From positions 1-27,171 of the forward strand of contig CAYXFZ010000028.1 of NCBI GenBank assembly GCA_964464385.1: 27,171 bases of DNA, in the 5' to 3' direction. Below are positions 1 to 7,993 of this stretch, one piece after another (within the stretch, counting starts at the first letter, position 1; each line of letters begins with the position of its first letter). This DNA comes from CAYXFZ01 sp964464385 (GTDB lineage: Bacteria; Planctomycetota; UBA1135). The translations under genes and the position numbers were made by a program. A model generated the notes under the pieces. That model saw nothing but the letters and a program-made list of their open reading frames with translations, made no database searches and was not told the DNA's origin.

Positions 1-195
1 AGCCAACTCCACGCCCTGGCCCAAGGTCTGCGGCCGGCCGACGGCCCGCAGCAAGATGGGTTGAGCCTTGCTTTTGCATCCAGCGCCTTCGGTCTGGACC
101 CAACTCGAGGAGAAGAGGCCCTAAATGCCCTCGCCGCAAGCAACACTCAAGGCCCCGCGCTTGTTTCGTGCGCGGATTTTCGACTCCTCCCCTAG
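1..195 (+). CDS. C-terminal fragment of an unidentified gene
   Basis: Frame 1 is open from the first base to a TAG at 193-195 and encodes about 64 residues. It is rich in Ala and Leu and contains the segment SLAFASSAFGLDPTRGEE, and it reads like ordinary protein. I do not recognise the family. It does not look like the C-terminus of RsmG, MnmG or MnmE, which often precede parA. It ends 32 nt before the preferred parA start and could be in one transcription unit with it. The 5' part lies outside the window. The parA frame is also open back to base 3, so this call rests only on how natural the translation looks. Confidence 0.45.
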   Translation, partial: SQLHALAQGLRPADGPQQDGLSLAFASSAFGLDPTRGEEALNALAASNTQGPALVSCADFRLLP

Positions 196-227
196 AAAGT
201 CGAGGCCCCAACCGATATCGTGGGGGC

Positions 228-1049
228 GTGTCCATCGTTTCCGTCATCAACCAGAAGGGCGGCGTCGGCAAGACCACTGCCGTTGCCAACCTCGGGGCCG
301 CCTTTGCTCTGGCTGGCCACCGAGTCTTGTTGGTGGACTTGGATCCCCAAGCCCACCTCTCCATTTCCTTGGATCGCCTGCCCGAACCCGGGGAGCCCTC
401 GGTTTACACCATGCTAGGCGGCTACCACTCCTTAGCCGAGGTGGTGCAAACCACCGGTATTCCCGGGCTCCAAATTGCCCCGACCAACCTGGACCTCACC
501 GGCGCAGAAACGGAATTTGCGAGCGAGATCGGCCGCGAGTCTTTGCTCCGGGATGCCCTGGCAACGGCCCCCGCCAAGCGGGCCGATGTCGTTCTCCTGG
601 ACTGCCCGCCTTCTCTGGGTTTGCTCTCCCTCAACGCCCTCGTTTCTTCGCAATCCGTCCTCATTCCCCTGCAGGCCGAGTTTTTTGCTCTCCAAGGCAT
701 GGCGCAACTCCTGGACGTGATCGAGCGGGTCAAGCGCCGCCTCAACCCGGGCCTCGACCTCTTGGGCATCTTGATTTCCATGTACCAAAAACAGCGAAAT
801 CTCTCTAAGGAAGTCCTGGAAGAATTGGAACGCCACTTCGGCGACCTGGTATTCGCCTCGCGGCTGAGAATGAACGTTCGTCTGGCCGAGGCCCCCAGCC
901 ACGGCCAAACCATTTTTGAGTACGCCCCGGAATCCCCGGGCGCTGCCGACTTCCAGGCCCTGGCCAAGGAGGTCGCCACCCGGCTCCACCTCTCCGCGAA
1001 AGAATCTCCCGACTCGTCCGCGGCGGTGGCGGAAGCCCAGCCCGCCTAA
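228..1049 (+). CDS. parA: ParA/Soj-type chromosome partitioning ATPase
   Basis: This is a deviant Walker-type ATPase of the ParA/MinD superfamily. In the family it binds the nucleoid, drives partition of ParB-parS complexes and, as Soj, influences DnaA. From the GTG at 228 it has 273 residues. The deviant Walker A motif KGGVGKTT is at residues 10-17, LLVDLDPQ follows at the A' position, and VLLDCPPSLG is the Walker B strand. The frame is open further upstream (ATG at 168). GTG 228 is preferred because the protein then begins MSIVSVINQKGG, as family members do, and the start falls just after the preceding stop. The upstream sequence is G-rich but has no good Shine-Dalgarno. The next gene is a cysteine desulfurase 15-18 nt away rather than the expected parB, which is not in the window. 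Confidence 0.93.
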   Translation: MSIVSVINQKGGVGKTTAVANLGAAFALAGHRVLLVDLDPQAHLSISLDRLPEPGEPSVYTMLGGYHSLAEVVQTTGIPGLQIAPTNLDLTGAETEFASEIGRESLLRDALATAPAKRADVVLLDCPPSLGLLSLNALVSSQSVLIPLQAEFFALQGMAQLLDVIERVKRRLNPGLDLLGILISMYQKQRNLSKEVLEELERHFGDLVFASRLRMNVRLAEAPSHGQTIFEYAPESPGAADFQALAKEVATRLHLSAKESPDSSAAVAEAQPA

Positions 1050-1067
1050 GTCGGGGGTCTGGATTTG

Positions 1068-2213
1068 GTGATTCCTCTGGACTACAACGCCGGGGCGCCC
1101 CTCCGAGAGGATGCTCTGCAGGCATTCCTGGTAGCCAACCGGGAGGTTCCCGCCAACCCGTCGTCCCAACACCGCCTCGGCCGCCAGGCCCAAGGCGTCT
1201 TGGAAGATGCGCGGGATCGGGTCGCTGCCGCTTTGGGCTGTGCGCCACGCGAAATCTTTTTTTGCGCTACCGCCACCGAGGCCTGCAACTTGGCCCTACT
1301 GGGCGCAGCCCGAGCAAAGCGGGCCATGACCGGAGAAACCCCGCTGTTGGTGGGCTCGCTGGCGGAACACCCGGCAGTCTTGGGCGCCTTGCGCATGCTC
1401 CAGCAAGAGGGGTTCTCCTTGCAATTGCTGCCCCTGGACGGCCACGCCCGCGTGGAAGAGGCGGCCTTGGCGGAAATTCCCGCGGGGGCGTTTCTGGCCA
1501 TGCAGTGGGCCAACAACGAAACCGGTGCCGTCCAGCCCTGGGAGCTCGTCGCCGAGCTGGACTGCGCTTTCAGCCATTGCGACGCCGTGCAAGGGGTGGC
1601 CAAGTTGCCGCTGGATCCCGCCATCCTGGCGGCTTCGACCTTGGCCATTTCTGGTCACAAGTTGGGCGCGCCCAAGGGCGTGGCCGTCCTTCGCGTAGCG
1701 GATTCCGCCACCCTAGAGCCGGTCCTTGGCGGCGGCGGACAACAGCGGGGAATTCGTCCGGGCACGGAAGCCCCGGCGCTAGCCGCGGCCTTCGCCGTGG
1801 CCCTAGAGGGGGCCCTTGCCGACCAGGCGAAGTTTGCCGAAACCACGGCGGCGGCCGTAGCCACTTTGGAGGATCACCTCTTCCGCGCCATACCCGAAGT
1901 GCGCTTTATCCATCCGGGAACCGGTCAGACTCGCCTTCCCAATACCACCAGCCTGTGTTTCCCGGGCCTGGACGGGCGCGTGCTCTTGCCGGCCCTGGAC
2001 GCAGACGGTTTGGCGGTTTCGGCGGGATCCGCGTGCAGCAGCGGCTCGACCATGCCCTCTTCGGTTCTGGTCGCCTGCGGCCTCTCGGAAGCCGAGGCCC
2101 GCGCCACGGTTCGCATCAGCTTTGGTCCGGGTCAAGGTGGGGCCGTCGGCGAGCAGGTTGCCCGGCAAGTGGTCACCGTCGTGGGCCGCGCTTACGGGAT
2201 TGCTAATCAATAA
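1068..2213 (+). CDS. Cysteine desulfurase, NifS/IscS family
   Basis: This is a PLP-dependent class V aminotransferase-fold enzyme that removes sulfur from L-cysteine as a persulfide for Fe-S clusters or tRNA thiolation. From GTG 1068 it has 381 residues and begins IPLDYNAGAPL, like the usual IYLDNNATTP start. The motif WANNETGAVQ is near residue 150. The PLP lysine lies in SGHKLGAPKG (K198). The motif GGGQQRGIRPGTE follows, and the catalytic cysteine is in SAGSACSSG (C323). All key residues are present, so it should be active. TTG 1065 is an alternative start one codon earlier. The gene follows parA closely and is probably cotranscribed. No iscU, iscR or sufB is visible nearby, so the sulfur acceptor is unknown, and I do not choose between iscS and nifS. 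Confidence 0.9.
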   Translation: MIPLDYNAGAPLREDALQAFLVANREVPANPSSQHRLGRQAQGVLEDARDRVAAALGCAPREIFFCATATEACNLALLGAARAKRAMTGETPLLVGSLAEHPAVLGALRMLQQEGFSLQLLPLDGHARVEEAALAEIPAGAFLAMQWANNETGAVQPWELVAELDCAFSHCDAVQGVAKLPLDPAILAASTLAISGHKLGAPKGVAVLRVADSATLEPVLGGGGQQRGIRPGTEAPALAAAFAVALEGALADQAKFAETTAAAVATLEDHLFRAIPEVRFIHPGTGQTRLPNTTSLCFPGLDGRVLLPALDADGLAVSAGSACSSGSTMPSSVLVACGLSEAEARATVRISFGPGQGGAVGEQVARQVVTVVGRAYGIANQ

Positions 2214-2241
2214 ATACGGGGAACATTGAACTTGCGGTCGT

Positions 2242-2250
2242 TGTGGATTT
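2242..2250 (-). promoter_or_regulatory. Possible DnaA box upstream of dnaA
   Basis: TGTGGATTT reads AAATCCACA on the minus strand, two mismatches from the classical TTATCCACA box. It lies about 90 nt before the likely dnaA start, where autoregulatory boxes are common. A single near match is weak evidence. Confidence 0.3.
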
Positions 2251-2334
2251 TTCTTGCAACAGAGGCAATGGGGATGGCCAAGGTATTGCTCGGTTCGGCC
2301 ACCCCCTGGCTGTCCCCCTTTCCCCCTCTCCCCA

Positions 2335-3735
2335 ATGCCTCAGTCTTCTTCTCTGTCTCGCCCAAAGCGGTGGCACAAGATTCTCCAAGATCTCGCCGCC
2401 CAAATTGGCCCGCAAGAGGTAGATCGCTGGTTTCAAGAGGTGGAACTCCTCTCCCGAGAGGCCGAAACCGCCGTGATCGGCGTGCCCTCTCGTCTGCACC
2501 TAGAGCGCCTTCGCGATCGCCATCAGGCGGCGCTATGCCAAGCCCTAGGCGTGGATTCCTGTCGCTTTGAAATTCAAGCCTTTGACTTGGACGAGCTCCT
2601 TGCCGAGCACCAAGTCGCCGATGTTGCGACAAGCCCGAGTTCCTCTCCAGCGTCTCCCTCCTCCGCGAGTTCGCCCGGCCCCGCGGCCCCAAAACTGGAA
2701 CGGCCGCTTCTCTTGCCGGACACCACCTTCGAGGAGTTTGTGGTTGGCCCTTGCAACCGCTTCGCCTGTGCGGCCGCGCGAGGGGTCGCCGATCGGCCAG
2801 CCGCAGCCTTCAACCCCTTGTTTTTGCACGGTTCGGTCGGATTGGGCAAGACCCACTTGATGCAGGCCATTGCCCACCAACTCCTGCAGGCCAATCCGCA
2901 GACCCGAATCGTCTTTCTTTCTTGCGAGGAGTTTGTCAATCATTTTATTCAGGCCCTCCAAAAGGGGAACATCCACGCTTTCCGGAATCGCTACCGCAGC
3001 GCGGACGTTCTGGTCGTGGACGACATTCAGCTTCTGGCCAACAAATCGCGCACACAAGAGGAGTTTTTTCACACCTTCAACACCCTTCACAACGCGTCTA
3101 AGCAGATTGTTCTCTCCAGCGACTCGCCGCCGGAGGAAATTCCAGACCTACAAGAGCGCCTCATCAGCCGTTTCAAGTGGGGCCTCGTCGCTGAAATTGA
3201 GCCCCCTTGCTTTGAAACGCGCATGGCCATCCTGCACCGCAAGGCGGAACGCATTGGCTTTTCTTTGCCTGACGAGGTGGCCCAGTTCGTGGCCGAGCGA
3301 ATCGAAAACAACGTCCGCGAATTGGAGGGCATGCTTACTCGCATTCGCGCCCTGTCAGCGCTAACTCACCGCCCGGTGGATCTCCTCCTGGCCCAAGAGG
3401 CAATCGGCAATCTGGGCAAGGCCTGCGCCAAGCCCATTCGCGTGGATGATATCCTCGAACGCATCTGCGCCCACTTTGGCTCCACCGTAGCCAACCTTCA
3501 GTCCAAGCGCCGCACGCACTCCATCGTCTTTCCTCGCCAGGTGGCCATGTTTCTGGCCCGGCGCCTTACGGATCTCTCCTTGGGTGAAATTGGCGGCTTC
3601 TTCGGTGGCCGCGACCACTCCACCGTGCTCTATGCCCTCGAGCGAATTGAGTCCCGGCGCCGGGTGGACGGAGATTTTTCCGTTTTGTTAACGGATTTGG
3701 AAGGTCAAATCCGGGACCACTCCAGCAAGCGATGA
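2335..3735 (+). CDS. dnaA: Chromosomal replication initiator protein DnaA
   Basis: DnaA is the AAA+ initiator that binds DnaA boxes at oriC, melts the origin and helps load the helicase. From ATG 2335 it has 466 residues. A short domain I (RWHKILQDLAAQIG...) is followed by a Ser/Pro/Ala-rich domain II linker at about residues 99-120. Domain III has Walker A GSVGLGKT (166-173), Walker B VLVVDDIQLL and the segment LISRFKWGLVAEIEPP. Domain IV carries the DNA-binding signature RDHSTVLYALERIE near the C-terminus. The frame is open back to a TTG at 2254, but the translation before 2335 is Pro-rich and unlike DnaA. No Shine-Dalgarno precedes ATG 2335. The downstream gap holds DnaA boxes and dnaN, the classic origin layout. 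Confidence 0.96.
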   Translation: MPQSSSLSRPKRWHKILQDLAAQIGPQEVDRWFQEVELLSREAETAVIGVPSRLHLERLRDRHQAALCQALGVDSCRFEIQAFDLDELLAEHQVADVATSPSSSPASPSSASSPGPAAPKLERPLLLPDTTFEEFVVGPCNRFACAAARGVADRPAAAFNPLFLHGSVGLGKTHLMQAIAHQLLQANPQTRIVFLSCEEFVNHFIQALQKGNIHAFRNRYRSADVLVVDDIQLLANKSRTQEEFFHTFNTLHNASKQIVLSSDSPPEEIPDLQERLISRFKWGLVAEIEPPCFETRMAILHRKAERIGFSLPDEVAQFVAERIENNVRELEGMLTRIRALSALTHRPVDLLLAQEAIGNLGKACAKPIRVDDILERICAHFGSTVANLQSKRRTHSIVFPRQVAMFLARRLTDLSLGEIGGFFGGRDHSTVLYALERIESRRRVDGDFSVLLTDLEGQIRDHSSKR

Positions 3736-4031
3736 CCGGGAAACCGAGCGGATTCTCTGGGGACTCTTTGTGGAAAAGACTTTGTTTTTCCACCCTTCTC
3801 CCGGACCAAAGATCCCTTTCCCGAACACCCTGGAAAACCTCGGATTTTCTCCTCGAATCTCCCCCCGGGTCTCCCTTGGTTTTCCACGGTGTCAACCCTA
3901 TAATCACAGGCTCTAAGTTGTTTTGTTTCTGTAGTTTATGGAAACAAACTTCTATTTTTCCACAATCTTCGCCCACCTATACTACGAAGACTAATCTTTC
4001 TTTCTTAACCCCTCAATAAGAAGACTCGCCC
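3736..4031. other. Probable oriC region between dnaA and dnaN
   Basis: This 296-bp gene-free stretch holds at least four matches to a DnaA-box-like 9-mer, TTTTCCAC[ACG]. They are at 3769-3777 (minus strand), 3786-3794, 3880-3888 and 3956-3964. Its right half, about 3900-4020, is clearly richer in A and T than the surroundings, as expected of an unwinding element. It also contains the dnaN promoter. An origin between dnaA and dnaN is common in bacteria. The boxes are TTTTCCACA-like rather than TTATCCACA, so the assignment is strong by position and moderate by motif. Confidence 0.72.
3876..3904 (+). promoter_or_regulatory. Sigma-70-type promoter for dnaN with embedded DnaA box
   Basis: TTGGTT at 3876-3881 and TATAAT at 3899-3904 are separated by exactly 17 nt. 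A DnaA-box-like 9-mer at 3880-3888 overlaps the -35 element and the spacer, so DnaA could regulate dnaN (inference). The leader to the dnaN ATG would be about 120 nt. Confidence 0.65.
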
Positions 4032-5186
4032 ATGAAATTCCTGATTGACCGCATTGCCTTCCGGGACGCCTTGCAGCGCCTGGAAACCGCCATTGACCGC
4101 AAACCATCCCGACCCGCTTTGGGAGGCATTTTGATCGAGGCCAACAACGATCATCTCGTTCTTTTGGCCAGCAATCTGGATTTATCCGTCCGCTACCGCC
4201 TGAACCAAGTGCAGGTGGACGAAACGGGCTGGGCCCTGGTGCCAGGCCCGGAATTAATCAACGTATTCAAAGACATTGAGGCCGATACCGTTTCCGTAAA
4301 TCTGACGAAAAAAGGCCAGTTTCGCATTGAGGGCGGCGAGGACAAGTGTTCTCTCGTGTCCATGGATTCCTCCGGTGTGATTCCCAGTCCCAAAGAAAAG
4401 GAGAAGGTGCAAAGGCCGGATGGCTTTCCTCCGGTTCCCGAGATTCATGACGCCGCGGCTGTCACCGTGGACAAGGACATGTTCGTGCAAATGGTGCAAT
4501 CCACCAAGTTTGCGACCTCAACGAGCCGAGACACGCGCTTTGCCACCGAAGGCGTTCTCTTCGAAACTCAGGACAAGAAGATGACGATGGTCGGCACGGA
4601 TGGTCGACGCCTTGCCTGCATTCATCGCCAAGCCACCTTGGGTTCCGGTGAGCACCGCGCAGTTTTGTTGGCCCCCTTGCTGGACCAGATTGTTCGTTTT
4701 GGTCAGGACGAAGAGTCAGAGAGCATTGAAATTTTCTTCCTCGGAAATCAAGTTGCCTTCCGCACCGGCAATCTCGAGTGTTTTGGGCGCATCGTCGAGG
4801 GTGAATTTCCCAACTGGAAACAAGTGGTTCCGGCAGACGGCAAACACGTCGTTCGGGCCCACAAAGAGTCCATGACGCGTAAGTTGCGCCTTGCTCGCCA
4901 CTTGACCCAGAATGCTGCCGAGGTTGTAAACCTCGAGTTTTCTGCCGATCAACTTTCCATTTCTTCCGAACACGAGGGCCGCGGCCGGGCCAACTCCAAA
5001 ATCGAAGTGGAGTATTCGGGCGGCGGACTGACGGCCTCCTTCAACCCGGCTTATCTTCTGGATGGTCTGAAGGTGGCCCATTGTGATCAAATTGAATTGC
5101 AGATGGAAGAAGCCACGCGTCCGGCCAAATTGATCCTAGGCGAAGACTTCGACTACGTGGTCATGCCCCTGTCCACCTTCGGCTAG
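4032..5186 (+). CDS. dnaN: DNA polymerase III beta subunit (sliding clamp)
   Basis: This is the ring-shaped processivity clamp that tethers the replicative polymerase to DNA and recruits repair proteins. At 384 residues it has a normal three-domain length. It starts MKFLIDRIAFRDAL, contains the middle-domain segment FATSTSRDTRFATEGVLF followed by GTDGRRLA, and ends FDYVVMPLSTFG, close to the usual VVMPMRL-type ending. A weak AAGAAG lies about 8-10 nt before the ATG. The TAG stop shares its last base with the GTG of the DUF721 gene, so the two are probably translationally coupled. Expression probably starts at the promoter inside the origin region. Confidence 0.95.
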   Translation: MKFLIDRIAFRDALQRLETAIDRKPSRPALGGILIEANNDHLVLLASNLDLSVRYRLNQVQVDETGWALVPGPELINVFKDIEADTVSVNLTKKGQFRIEGGEDKCSLVSMDSSGVIPSPKEKEKVQRPDGFPPVPEIHDAAAVTVDKDMFVQMVQSTKFATSTSRDTRFATEGVLFETQDKKMTMVGTDGRRLACIHRQATLGSGEHRAVLLAPLLDQIVRFGQDEESESIEIFFLGNQVAFRTGNLECFGRIVEGEFPNWKQVVPADGKHVVRAHKESMTRKLRLARHLTQNAAEVVNLEFSADQLSISSEHEGRGRANSKIEVEYSGGGLTASFNPAYLLDGLKVAHCDQIELQMEEATRPAKLILGEDFDYVVMPLSTFG

Positions 5187-5512
5187 TGGAGCCTAGGCGA
5201 GTAAAAAAACCGGTTGCAGTCAGCGACCTCTTGGCACCCTTGGCCCGGCGTTTTGGGTGGTCCCGGCGCATGGCTCATCGTGCTGTGTTCGAGGCTTGGG
5301 ATTCGGTGGCTCCGGAAAATATCAGTGGCCGCTGTCGGGCAGTTTCCTTTCGGAACGGTCGCCTGATCGTCAAGGTGAATTCCGCGCCTCTTTTGGAAGA
5401 GCTCCGTTGTTTTCGGACTGGTGAGTTTCTTTCCCTCATCAACGAAGAACTTGGCCGGGACGAAACCGGCGTGGTTCCCGTCATCCGCAAAGTCGAGTTT
5501 CGACTTTCCTGA
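5186..5512 (+). CDS. DUF721 (DciA-like) protein
   Basis: This 108-residue protein starts at a GTG that overlaps the dnaN stop by one base. It contains GWSRRMAHRAVFEAWDSV near residues 25-42, then GRCRAVSFRNGRLIVKVNSA and a Leu-rich helix LLEELRCFRTGEFLSLINEEL. That is the conserved core of DUF721: helix, Trp, then a strand that begins GxLxV. DUF721 includes DciA, the helicase loader or regulator of bacteria without DnaC or DnaI, and its genes often lie near dnaA or gyrB. A role at DnaB is inferred from family and position. No recF is present between dnaN and gyrB, where it is often found. Confidence 0.75.
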   Translation: MEPRRVKKPVAVSDLLAPLARRFGWSRRMAHRAVFEAWDSVAPENISGRCRAVSFRNGRLIVKVNSAPLLEELRCFRTGEFLSLINEELGRDETGVVPVIRKVEFRLS

Positions 5513-5520
5513 AACCTGTC

Positions 5521-7047
5521 ATGAAAAAGAGCAAAAACGATTACACGGCTTCTAGCATCCAGTTCTTAAAGGATTTGGAAGGCGTGCGTCGCCGACCCGC
5601 GATGTACATCGGGGACACCGATTACGTCGGCTTCCACCACCTTCTTTGGGAGATTGTGGACAACTCGGTGGACGAGGCCCTGGCCGGCAATTGCGACACG
5701 GTGCATGTGCAATTGCATAAAGATGGCTCTGCCTCCGTGACGGACAACGGCCGCGGCATTCCCGTGGACATCCACCCCGAGGAGGGCGTCCCCGCGGTCG
5801 AGCTGGTCATGACCAAACTTCACGCTGGCGGCAAATTTGACGGCAAAGCCTATGCTGTTTCTGGCGGCTTACACGGGGTGGGCATGTCGGTGGTCAATGC
5901 CCTGTCGGAGTGGACGAAGGTCGAAGTTTTTCAGAGCGGCCAAGTGCATGAAATCACCTTATCCCGCGGCCTGACCACCGCCGCGCTGAAGGGCACAGGC
6001 AAGACCGGAAGAACGGGCACCAAGGTTTCCTTCCTTCCGGACAAGGAGATTTTTCAGCACGACGAGTTCGATTACACCTACGTGCACAACCGCCTGCGCG
6101 AGATGGCCTATCTCATGGGCGCGTCAGGGCTTCGCATTCTTTTGGAAGACGAGCGCACCGGGAAACAAGACTCTTTCCATTTTCCGGAAGGCTTGGTGGC
6201 CTACATTCATGACCTCACGGAGGGCAAGCAGGCCATCACCGAGATTCTGCACTTTGAGCGAACGGTTCAGCATGGCGGCAAGGACTACGGAGTGGAAATT
6301 GCGCTTCGTTACACAAACGATTGGAACGAAGGCGTGTTTTCCTTTGCCAACAACATTCGTACGAAGGAGGGCGGCACCCACCTTTCCGGCTTTCGTTCGG
6401 GTTTGACGCGATCCTTGAATGCTTGGCTGAAACAATCGGACTTGCTCAAGAAATCGGCAGAGGCTCCCTCCGGAGACGACTACCGCGCCGGTTTGCACGC
6501 GGTAATCTCCATCAAAATTCCCGACCCTCAGTTTGAAGGACAAACCAAGGGAAAGTTGGGTTCCCGCGAGGCCGCTTCGGTGGTTGAGGGTGTTCTCAAT
6601 GACATGTTGGGATCCTGGCTGGACAACCACCCGGAGGCCGCTCGCGCCGTGTTGCGCAAGGCCCTCCTGGCGCGGGACGCCCGCGAGGCCGCCCGCAAGC
6701 AGCGTGACTTAGTGCGCCGCAAGGGCGCCCTTTCTTCCGGCTCCTTGCCGGGGAAGCTGGCCGATTGCCAATCCCGCGATCGCGCCGAAACCGAACTCTA
6801 CATTGTCGAAGGAGACAGCGCTGGCGGCTCCGCCAAGACGGGTCGTGACCGGCGCTTTCAGGCGATTCTGCCCCTGAAGGGCAAGATTTTGAACGTCGAA
6901 AAGAACAGCGCCAACCGCATTCTTGCCAACCAAGAATTGCAGACGATGATCCAGGCGATTGGCGCCAGCGTGGGCGACGATTTTGATGTGGAGAAGGTCC
7001 GCTACGGCAAGAGAAAATTCATGACCGATGCAGCAGTGGACGAATAG
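5521..7047 (+). CDS. gyrB: DNA gyrase subunit B, N-terminal part (ends at an in-frame TAG)
   Basis: GyrB is the ATPase subunit of gyrase, which supercoils DNA with GyrA. This part begins 8 nt after the DUF721 stop and encodes 508 residues. It contains the GHKL ATPase motifs EIVDNSVDEAL, DNGRGIPV and GGLHGVGMSVVNALS, the transducer domain with FANNIRTKEGGTH, and the TOPRIM glutamate in IVEGDSAGGSAKTGRDR (E430). It then meets TAG at 7045-7047 within the second TOPRIM motif. Family members read MTDADVDGSHIRT here; this sequence reads MTDAAVDE-stop-HIRP. The central Asp of DxDxD is Ala, Gly is Glu and Ser is the stop. Translation continues in the same frame with normal GyrB, so this is a nonsense codon and not an indel. 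The product as written would lack the C-terminal TOPRIM part and the tail. Confidence 0.9.
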   Translation: MKKSKNDYTASSIQFLKDLEGVRRRPAMYIGDTDYVGFHHLLWEIVDNSVDEALAGNCDTVHVQLHKDGSASVTDNGRGIPVDIHPEEGVPAVELVMTKLHAGGKFDGKAYAVSGGLHGVGMSVVNALSEWTKVEVFQSGQVHEITLSRGLTTAALKGTGKTGRTGTKVSFLPDKEIFQHDEFDYTYVHNRLREMAYLMGASGLRILLEDERTGKQDSFHFPEGLVAYIHDLTEGKQAITEILHFERTVQHGGKDYGVEIALRYTNDWNEGVFSFANNIRTKEGGTHLSGFRSGLTRSLNAWLKQSDLLKKSAEAPSGDDYRAGLHAVISIKIPDPQFEGQTKGKLGSREAASVVEGVLNDMLGSWLDNHPEAARAVLRKALLARDAREAARKQRDLVRRKGALSSGSLPGKLADCQSRDRAETELYIVEGDSAGGSAKTGRDRRFQAILPLKGKILNVEKNSANRILANQELQTMIQAIGASVGDDFDVEKVRYGKRKFMTDAAVDE

Positions 7048-7059
7048 CACATCCGCCCC
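7012..7059 (+). other. Divergent patch with an amber codon in the gyrB TOPRIM motif
   Basis: Sixteen codons depart from an otherwise near-invariant GyrB segment. Arg-Lys-Phe replaces the usual hydrophobic triplet before Met-Thr-Asp, Ala (7033-7035) replaces a catalytic Asp, Glu replaces Gly, TAG (7045-7047) replaces Ser and Pro (7057-7059) replaces Thr. The flanking codons are normal and in frame. Base-calling trouble, pseudogenisation and an unusual gyrase are all possible. Confidence 0.8.
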
Positions 7060-7074
7060 CTGATTCTTACTTTT

Positions 7075-7917
7075 TTGTTCCGCCAGATGCGTCCCTTGGT
7101 CGAGGCTGGCCTCGTATATGTTGCGCAACCGCCCCTCTTTTTGCTGAAGAAAAAGGGCGCCAAGCGCGGCACATACCTTGCCAACGAGTCCGAGCTCTCA
7201 AAGTCCCTCCTGGATTTAGCCTTGCCCACGGCCGAGGTCGAGCACCCTGGCGGAGTCCTTGCCAAGAAAAACTTGGCCGCGCTGACCGAGGCATTGGCGG
7301 CGCTCGAAAAATCGCTTCTTGCATTGCGCAGTCGCCGACGCGGCGTCAATGCCGCAGAGTATTTGCTGGCCGAGAATCCCAAGAACGGCCTGCCGACGGA
7401 TCTCATTCAAGAGGGCGAGGAGAACCACTTTTTCTGGTCCGCCGAAAAGCGCGAACAGTTCTTGGCGGATCACGCTGAGGCCAAGGTTTGGACTGGGGTG
7501 GATTCCGAGGTAGCTCGCGAGGAAGCCGGTTTGCTGGCCTTTCATTTTCACGAGCGCGACCTCGTGCAAGAGGCCGTGGATAAGGTGCGCGCGGCGGGCC
7601 TAGACGTTGGCCCCTTTGTCGTGCGCGGCGGCAAGGAGCCCTTCTCCACAAACCAACTCTTGGCGGTGCTGCCCGCCCTCCGCGCGGTCGGCCAAAAGGG
7701 CGCCGATGTTCAGCGCTACAAGGGCCTAGGTGAGATGAATCCCGATCAGCTTTGGGAGTCCACGATGGACCCAGAGAAGCGCTCCCTGGTTCGGATTGTT
7801 TTGGAGGATGCTTTTGAGGCCGATCGCATCTTCTCCATGCTTATGGGTGACGAGACGGAACCGCGGCGCCGCTATATCGAGGAAAACGCCCTCGAGGTCA
7901 GCAGCTTGGACATCTAA
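7075..7917 (+). CDS. gyrB: DNA gyrase subunit B, C-terminal part
   Basis: This is the same frame as the upstream gyrB part, and homology resumes right after the TAG at 7048 with HIRPLILTFLFRQM. If it is translated separately the first usable starts are TTG 7075 or ATG 7087, neither with an obvious ribosome-binding site. It contains LVYVAQPPLFLLKKKG, a long insertion of roughly 150 residues as in large GyrB proteins, and the conserved tail QRYKGLGEMNPDQLWESTMD, which binds GyrA. It ends YIEENALEVSSLDI, a typical GyrB end. Both parts together span about 798 codons, normal for the long GyrB type. Whether the parts are made separately, read through, or split only by a sequence error cannot be told from the sequence. 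Confidence 0.85.
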   Translation: MFRQMRPLVEAGLVYVAQPPLFLLKKKGAKRGTYLANESELSKSLLDLALPTAEVEHPGGVLAKKNLAALTEALAALEKSLLALRSRRRGVNAAEYLLAENPKNGLPTDLIQEGEENHFFWSAEKREQFLADHAEAKVWTGVDSEVAREEAGLLAFHFHERDLVQEAVDKVRAAGLDVGPFVVRGGKEPFSTNQLLAVLPALRAVGQKGADVQRYKGLGEMNPDQLWESTMDPEKRSLVRIVLEDAFEADRIFSMLMGDETEPRRRYIEENALEVSSLDI

Positions 7918-7935
7918 TCGGCTCCTTTTAGGCGA

Positions 7936-7993
7936 CCTAGCGCGGCGTCCTAAACCAGGATGCTTTCCTCGCGCGGCGTCCTAAACCAGGATG
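7936..7993. repeat. Tandem 27-bp duplication at the feoB 3' end
   Basis: Two copies (7936-7962 and 7967-7993) of a 27-bp unit with a single mismatch lie 31 bp apart in the gyrB-feoB convergent gap. Both contain GCGCGGCGTCCTAAACCAGG. The right copy encodes the last FeoB codons and stop on the minus strand. The left copy is a downstream echo of that end. Confidence 0.9.

Noticed and set aside
422..1248. Long minus-strand open frames opposite parA and the desulfurase gene
   Set aside because: They mirror well-conserved plus-strand genes in GC-rich DNA and their translations match no family.
7045..7047. TAG reassigned to an amino acid in this genome
   Set aside because: TAG is an ordinary stop for dnaN, feoB, the FHA gene and the pseudo-Clp gene, so reassignment would not explain gyrB.
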